From: Maledivibacter halophilus
Lineage (GTDB): Bacteria > Bacillota > Clostridia > Peptostreptococcales > Caminicellaceae
Length of the DNA: 64,000 nt
Reading direction: 5' to 3'
Assembly: GCF_900167445.1 (NCBI RefSeq)
Contig: NZ_FUZT01000004.1
Coordinates: 62,001-126,000, forward strand
Part shown: positions 60,079 to 64,000 of the stretch, in pieces
Layout of the letters: every line of letters begins with the position of its first letter
Position numbering within the stretch: position 1 is the first letter of the stretch
Translations under genes and position numbers: made by a program
The notes under the pieces: generated by a model
Database searches by the model: none
The model's input: the letters and a program-made list of their open reading frames with translations, nothing else
Told to the model about the DNA's origin: nothing

Positions 60079-60762
60079 TTATTCAACTAATTGCACATTA
60101 TCTATACCTTCAATTTTTAATAACGTTTCTATAATTTTAGAAGTATTTATATCTCTAGGAATTTTAGTTCTTATATCAATTTCTAACATTATATTATCGA
60201 TGGACTTTAATTTGATATTTAATATAGAGATATTCATATTACCAAGTTCAGTTCCTATTTTACCTAATTGTCCAGGTTTATTAATAGCTATAACTTTTAT
60301 ATAAATTTCATTGTGCTTTTTACTTACAAATCTTTCGAGTTTGGAAAAGAAAAATAATATAATTAATACCAGAATTGCTGAAATTGTTGCTCCTGTATAA
60401 AATCCACTGCCAATTGCGAGGCCAATACATGCAACAGCCCATAAACTTGCAGCTGTAGTTAACCCTTTTACACTTAATCCTTCCCTAAGTATAGTTCCTG
60501 CACCAAGAAAGCCAATGCCGCTAATGACTTGTGCACCTAGCCTTGCGGGATCAAGATCTGTTACATTTTTATAATTGTTAAATAAGAAAATGCCTGTCAG
60601 CATAACTAATGTCGATCCCATACAAACTAACATGTGAGTTCTAAAGCCTGCTGGTCTATTTACACTTTCTCTTTCTAAACCTATTAGACCTCCTAAAAAA
60701 CAAGCCAGTACTATTCTTATTAATACTTCTTCTATTAGTATAATAGGTATCTCCCTCCTCAT
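60079..60762 (-). CDS. MgtC/SapB-family membrane protein
   Basis: 227 residues. Four to five N-terminal helices include LIGLERESVNRPAGFRTHML, VISGIGFLGAGTIL and the LTTAASLWAVACIGLAIG region typical of MgtC/SapB. Residues 150-227 form an ACT-like cytosolic domain. MgtC relatives affect Mg2+ or acid tolerance. AGGGAGATA precedes the ATG on the minus strand. It converges on the DUF134 gene. Confidence 0.93.
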   Translation of the reverse strand: MRREIPIILIEEVLIRIVLACFLGGLIGLERESVNRPAGFRTHMLVCMGSTLVMLTGIFLFNNYKNVTDLDPARLGAQVISGIGFLGAGTILREGLSVKGLTTAASLWAVACIGLAIGSGFYTGATISAILVLIILFFFSKLERFVSKKHNEIYIKVIAINKPGQLGKIGTELGNMNISILNIKLKSIDNIMLEIDIRTKIPRDINTSKIIETLLKIEGIDNVQLVE

Positions 60763-61104
60763 ATTTAAATAGTTGTATCTTATATTATATATATTATTAT
60801 AAAGTATATCAAAAAGTTATTTTTCAAAAAAATTTTTAAAAAAATGTTTATTATTTATATTTTGGGTATCAATGTAATAGGCAATAAAACATAAAGAGCT
60901 TTAAGATTTAGTAAAGCTTTAAATTATAGAATTTGCTATTGAAAAATTTTGGGAGATTCTATATTATAATAGCATGTGGTAATTTATACTAATAAATACA
61001 AATTAAATGTACATACTAATTATGGGGATTTTATATTTTTAAATTACCACTTATAGTATTGGTAAAAATTTAGCTCATAATGTATGAAAAGAGGAGGCAT
61101 ATCA
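60763..61104. other. Divergent gap between mgtC-like and ferritin genes
   Basis: 342 bases holding both promoters. TGGTAATTT (60977-60985) and AAATTACCA (61041-61049) form a 9-bp inverted repeat around a patch with TTATGGGGATTTTA, a core also seen near 44.9 kb. Possibly a degenerate member of the small repeat family. No gene. Confidence 0.4.
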
Positions 61105-61620
61105 ATGGTATCTGAAAAATTATTTAAAAAATTAAATGACCAAATGAATTTTGAATTTGAATCAGCTAATATTTATTTAGCTATGGCAGCTTATTCTGCT
61201 TCTATTGATTTAGATGGATTTGAAAATTTCTTTTTAGTACAAGCGGAAGAAGAAAGATTTCATGCAATGAAGTTTTATAATTATATTAATGAAGTGGATG
61301 GTAGGGCTACAATTTCTTCTTACAATGAACCTGAAAATCAATATGAATCATTACTGTCTGCTTTAGAAAAAGCTTTAGGTCATGAGCAAATTGTAACAAA
61401 GAGAATCTATGACCTTATGGATTTAGCACAGGAAGAAAAAGAATATGCAACTATAAGTATGTTACAATGGTTTATAGATGAGCAGGTAGAAGAAGAGAGT
61501 ATGTTTAAAAAGCTTATACAAAAAGTTAAAATGGTAGGAGAAAATAGTAATGGATTAATGCAATTAGACAAGGAGCTTGCTAGTAGAACCTTTACTCCAC
61601 CAGCAGATGATGCTGAATAA
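61105..61620 (+). CDS. Ferritin (non-haem, bacterial Ftn type)
   Basis: 171 residues from ATG 61105, 7 bases after GAGGAGG. A four-helix iron-storage subunit: LNDQMNFEFESANIYLAMAA, then LVQAEEERFHAMKFYNYINE, and QWFIDEQVEEESMFKKLIQK supply the Glu/His ferroxidase ligands. Iron is oxidised and stored in a 24-mer shell. Its neighbourhood (Fur, Fe-S proteins) suggests iron control, though I see no clear Fur box. Confidence 0.95.
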   Translation: MVSEKLFKKLNDQMNFEFESANIYLAMAAYSASIDLDGFENFFLVQAEEERFHAMKFYNYINEVDGRATISSYNEPENQYESLLSALEKALGHEQIVTKRIYDLMDLAQEEKEYATISMLQWFIDEQVEEESMFKKLIQKVKMVGENSNGLMQLDKELASRTFTPPADDAE

Positions 61621-61625
61621 AATCT

Positions 61626-61662
61626 AAAAAAGCTTAGCCTGAGGAGGTTAGGCTTTTTTTTA
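61626..61662 (+). terminator. Terminator after ferritin
   Basis: AAGCTTAGCCT pairs with AGGTTAGGCTT, followed by T7. Confidence 0.8.
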
Positions 61663-61776
61663 TTGGATAAAATAATATTTTACCTTAAATTTATATATAT
61701 GAATATGTTCATATTCCAAGCTAATAATTTTGATTATAGTATAAATAGAAATTATTTTGACAAAAATATAAATTAT

Positions 61777-61902
61777 AATTGAGGAAATTGCATAACTCTA
61801 ATTTGGCAAAATTGCATAATATATATGGTATAGCTTTGGAGATTTCAAAACTATATGTAGTAGATAGTTTTTGCTAAAGGTAATTATGCAATTTGCTCAA
61901 TT
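61777..61902 (+). repeat. Small inverted-repeat element, copy A
   Basis: 126 bp with 19-bp terminal inverted repeats (AATTGAGGAAATTGCATAA against TTATGCAATTTGCTCAATT, one mismatch). Similar sequences lie at 24985-25152 (opposite strand) and 54141-54215. It makes up most of the 323-base gap between ferritin and the prenyltransferase. Confidence 0.75.
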
Positions 61903-61943
61903 AAGTAAAACTTTTTTATTCACAAATGAATGGAGGTTATTGG

Positions 61944-62597
61944 ATGAGGGTTCCTAATCATGTAGGAATTATTCCAGATGGAAATAGAAGATGGTCGGTA
62001 AATATGGGGTTAGCTAAGGAAATGGGGTATGACTATGGCTTAAGTCCAGGTCTTGAGATGTTTAAACTATGTAAAGAGGCAGGAGTAAAGGAACTTACAT
62101 ATTATGGTTTTACTACCGATAATACTAAACGACCAAAGCAGCAAACTGAAGCCTTTACTAAAGCTTGTGTGAAAGCTGTTGAAATGCTTTCTAAGGAAGA
62201 TGCGTCTTTACTTGTAGTTGGGAATACTGAATCTCCAGTATTCCCAAGAGAATTGAAAGCTTATACAAAAAGAAAGACATTTGGTAATGGAGGTATAAAG
62301 GTTAATTTTCTCGTGAATTATGGCTGGCACTGGGATTTAGAAAACCTATTTTTAGAAGGTGATAAGGAAAAGAAGGGTAAGAAAAATATAATGGATTCAA
62401 TCTATACATCTGACATAAGTAGAGTTGATCTAATAATAAGATGGGGTGGTAGAAGGAGATTGAGTGGTTTTTTACCTGTTCAATCAATATATTCAGACTT
62501 TTATGTTATCGATGACTTTTGGCCAGATTTTAAACCAGACCATTTTTATAATGCTTTGAAATGGTATGAAAATCAGGATATAACCTTGGGAGGGTAA
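61944..62597 (+). CDS. Cis-prenyltransferase (UppS-like), divergent
   Basis: 217 residues from ATG 61944, with TGGAGGT 6 bases upstream. VGIIPDGNRRWS is the pyrophosphate-binding motif with the catalytic Asp; SIYSDFYVIDDFWPDF matches the C-terminal YSEFYF-xWPDF motif. Two normally strong motifs are altered: YYGFTTDNTKRP where STENW is usual, and IIRWGGRRRLSGF where RTSGExRLSNF is usual. It is shorter than the typical 240-260 residues. Possibly a paralog with another chain length or substrate. Confidence 0.85.
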   Translation: MRVPNHVGIIPDGNRRWSVNMGLAKEMGYDYGLSPGLEMFKLCKEAGVKELTYYGFTTDNTKRPKQQTEAFTKACVKAVEMLSKEDASLLVVGNTESPVFPRELKAYTKRKTFGNGGIKVNFLVNYGWHWDLENLFLEGDKEKKGKKNIMDSIYTSDISRVDLIIRWGGRRRLSGFLPVQSIYSDFYVIDDFWPDFKPDHFYNALKWYENQDITLGG

Positions 62598-62609
62598 AAA
62601 AAGTTCAAA

Positions 62610-62764
62610 GTTCAAAGTTGTAAGTTCTAAGGAATAGGTTATTCTTTTAAGGTAATACAAAATACTTGTAAAAATGTAAAGTACAATGTTAGTAAAATAT
62701 AAGGTTAGCATTACTTGTTATTCTTAAAAGAATGACTAAACACTTAGAACTTTCAACTTAGAAC
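62610..62764. repeat. 155-bp inverted-repeat element
   Basis: 22-bp ends (62610-62631 and 62743-62764) are inverted copies with two mismatches, sharing AAGTTCTAAG-type sequence. Inner segments (ATTCTTTTAAG and CTTAAAAGAAT) are also inverted. It could form a long cruciform; MITE-like, non-coding. It is unrelated to the other small repeat family. Confidence 0.7.
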
Positions 62765-62782
62765 TACAAAAGCATTTTTGCA

Positions 62783-63421
62783 CTATTCTATAATAGTTAA
62801 AACTTCTTCAAGAGGTTTTCTTTTAGGACTTTTTAGTTCTGATTCTTCAGGAACTCCTAGAGGGGTTAATGCAGCTAAGAAGAAACCTTCTTTTTTGAGA
62901 CCAACATATTCTTCGATTTCTTTACTTGCATAATTTGTACTAGTCATCCAACATCCACCATAGCCCGTATTAGCTGCAGCTAACAATAGATTTTCCATGG
63001 CGGCAGCAATATTTTGTATATCAGTAGCTGGTCTTAGAAGATTATGTATTTCTTCACTTGAAGCTCCTTTAGCTTTTAATAGATCTAGTGCTGTAAAAGA
63101 ATAAGGACCTGCATAAATTAATATAAGAACAGGTGCATTTCTAAATAATGTAGAGTATTTTAAGTATTTAGTAAAGGTCTTTTTCATACGTTCATTTTCA
63201 GCATAACTAGCTAGTTCAGCATTTTTTCTTTCTACTATTTTTGCAATTTCCTCAATTTTTTCTTTGTTTTTAATAACAACAAAATGCCAGTTTTGAAGGT
63301 TTTTACCTGAAGGAGCATATGTAGCTGCTTTGATCAATTCCTTTATATCCTCAGTTGGAACATCAATATCTTTAAATTTTCGGATGCTGTGTCTCTTATA
63401 AATGAAATCTAATTTACTCAA
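62783..63421 (-). CDS. Nitroreductase family protein
   Basis: 212 residues from TTG 63421, with AGGAGGT 6 bases upstream. FIYKRHSIRKFKDIDVPTED is the FMN-binding N-terminus, AATYAPSGKNLQNWHFVVIK the conserved core, AAANTGYGGCWMT the dimer/FMN segment and ALTPLGVPEESELKSPKRKP the C-terminal loop. Typical NAD(P)H:FMN nitroreductase. Only distantly related to the nitroreductase at 23.3 kb. Confidence 0.93.
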   Translation of the reverse strand: MSKLDFIYKRHSIRKFKDIDVPTEDIKELIKAATYAPSGKNLQNWHFVVIKNKEKIEEIAKIVERKNAELASYAENERMKKTFTKYLKYSTLFRNAPVLILIYAGPYSFTALDLLKAKGASSEEIHNLLRPATDIQNIAAAMENLLLAAANTGYGGCWMTSTNYASKEIEEYVGLKKEGFFLAALTPLGVPEESELKSPKRKPLEEVLTIIE

Positions 63422-63541
63422 CTGTGAACCTCCTAATATGTTTATTTTAATTTGATTTATTTTATATTATACCCTAATATGTAAGATAGTAAATGCTAAA
63501 ATTATAATTTGTAAATTTAGAAAGATTTCATCGCATAAAAA

Positions 63542-63579
63542 ATAGCTTTAAATTTCAGATAATTGAAATTTAAAGCTAT
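63542..63579 (-). terminator. Terminator of the NhaC gene
   Basis: A perfect 15-bp stem (ATAGCTTTAAATTTC with GAAATTTAAAGCTAT) and, on the minus strand, a TTTTTTA tail. It lies between the NhaC stop and the nitroreductase gene. Confidence 0.85.
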
Positions 63580-63596
63580 AAATGATTATATATTTT

Positions 63597-64000
63597 TTAT
63601 GCAGTATGCTCATTTTCTTTAGAAGAGCCATTATCAATCCTTTCCATTGTAATTCCCGTATATCCATAGAAAATAGATACTATTGGATTAATAAGATTAA
63701 GGAATGCATATGGTAAATAAGCAAAAGGGTGTACTCCTAATGTTTGCCACATGAAACTACCACATGTGTTCCACGGAATAAGAGGTGAACTTAATGTACC
63801 AGAATCTTCAAGTACTCTTGATAAGTTCTTTGGGTGTAACCCCTTTTCATCATAAATGTCCTTATACATTCTACCAGGGATTACAATTGATAAATATTGA
63901 TCTCCTGCTATTAAGTTCATTGCTATTGAAGTGAGAATTGTAGATAGAATAATTGATCCTGTACTATTAGCATATTTTAATATCTGTTTAGCGATAGCAT
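63597..64000 (-). CDS. NhaC-family Na+/H+ antiporter, C-terminal part (cut by window)
   Basis: The last 133 codons are visible; the frame is open to the right edge (AIAKQILKYANSTGSIILST precedes the internal ATG at 63920). LIAGDQYLSIVIPGRMYKDI and LIPWNTCGSFMWQTLGVHPF, then NPIVSIFYGYTGIT, are the C-terminal NhaC signatures. It exchanges Na+ for H+ across the membrane. An N-terminal fragment of the same family lies at 24.2 kb. Confidence 0.92.
   Translation of the reverse strand, partial: AIAKQILKYANSTGSIILSTILTSIAMNLIAGDQYLSIVIPGRMYKDIYDEKGLHPKNLSRVLEDSGTLSSPLIPWNTCGSFMWQTLGVHPFAYLPYAFLNLINPIVSIFYGYTGITMERIDNGSSKENEHTA

Noticed and set aside
1..64000. CRISPR array, tRNA or rRNA genes
   Set aside because: No regularly spaced direct repeats and no cloverleaf or rRNA-like segments were noticed on reading; a tRNAscan or Infernal run would settle it.

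Overview
The window is AT-rich DNA from a low-GC, endospore-forming-type Clostridia genome. The evidence is strong AGGAGG ribosome-binding sites, frequent TTG/GTG starts, an SLH-domain surface protein, ferredoxin-linked oxoacid metabolism and remnants of spore-hydrolase and recombinase genes. An Alkaliphilus/Tissierellales-like relative is my guess, from gene content only. I recognised no rRNA, tRNA or CRISPR array.

Region 1 (1 to about 21,000) is the right part of a siphovirus prophage, all on the + strand. It runs: portal (cut by the window edge), prohead protease, capsid, connectors, major tail protein, tail chaperones joined by a predicted -1 frameshift, a 1660-residue tape measure, Dit, tail-tip/fibre-like proteins including a beta-propeller, a Gp37-like tail protein, a secreted PPC-domain gene that looks like a moron, amidase/XhlA/holin lysis genes, and an adenine methyltransferase. 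Its right end abuts the first 26-27 codons of a SleB/CwlJ-like cell-wall hydrolase gene and a broken serine recombinase. A 170-bp unit carrying that same gene start recurs 20.7 kb downstream.

Region 2 (21-42 kb) is mixed host and accessory DNA. At its core is a fermentation locus: Lrp-type regulator, four-subunit 2-oxoacid:ferredoxin oxidoreductase, butyrate kinase and phosphate butyryltransferase, followed by UbiD decarboxylase, UbiX, an LpdD-like protein and a DASS transporter. Around it are decayed genes (NhaC fragment, a membrane-protein remnant), two single genes (HAD hydrolase, methyltransferase) sharing the same promoter and folded leader, a DUF1905/C39-like fusion, and a MerR/GyrI regulator next to a membrane-anchored GyrI-like protein whose promoter has the 19-bp MerR spacing.

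Region 3 (42-64 kb) is conserved chromosome: galU plus a glycolipid glycosyltransferase; a GH18-SLH surface enzyme; a guanine-riboswitch-controlled operon of xanthine phosphoribosyltransferase and a BMP-type nucleoside ABC importer; a MATE exporter; an iron-sulfur cluster (Mrp ATPase, NifX-like protein, two ferredoxin-containing MinD-like ATPases, second NifX-like protein, Fur, DUF134); MgtC, ferritin, a divergent prenyltransferase, a nitroreductase and a partial NhaC antiporter. Small inverted-repeat elements lie in several intergenic gaps.
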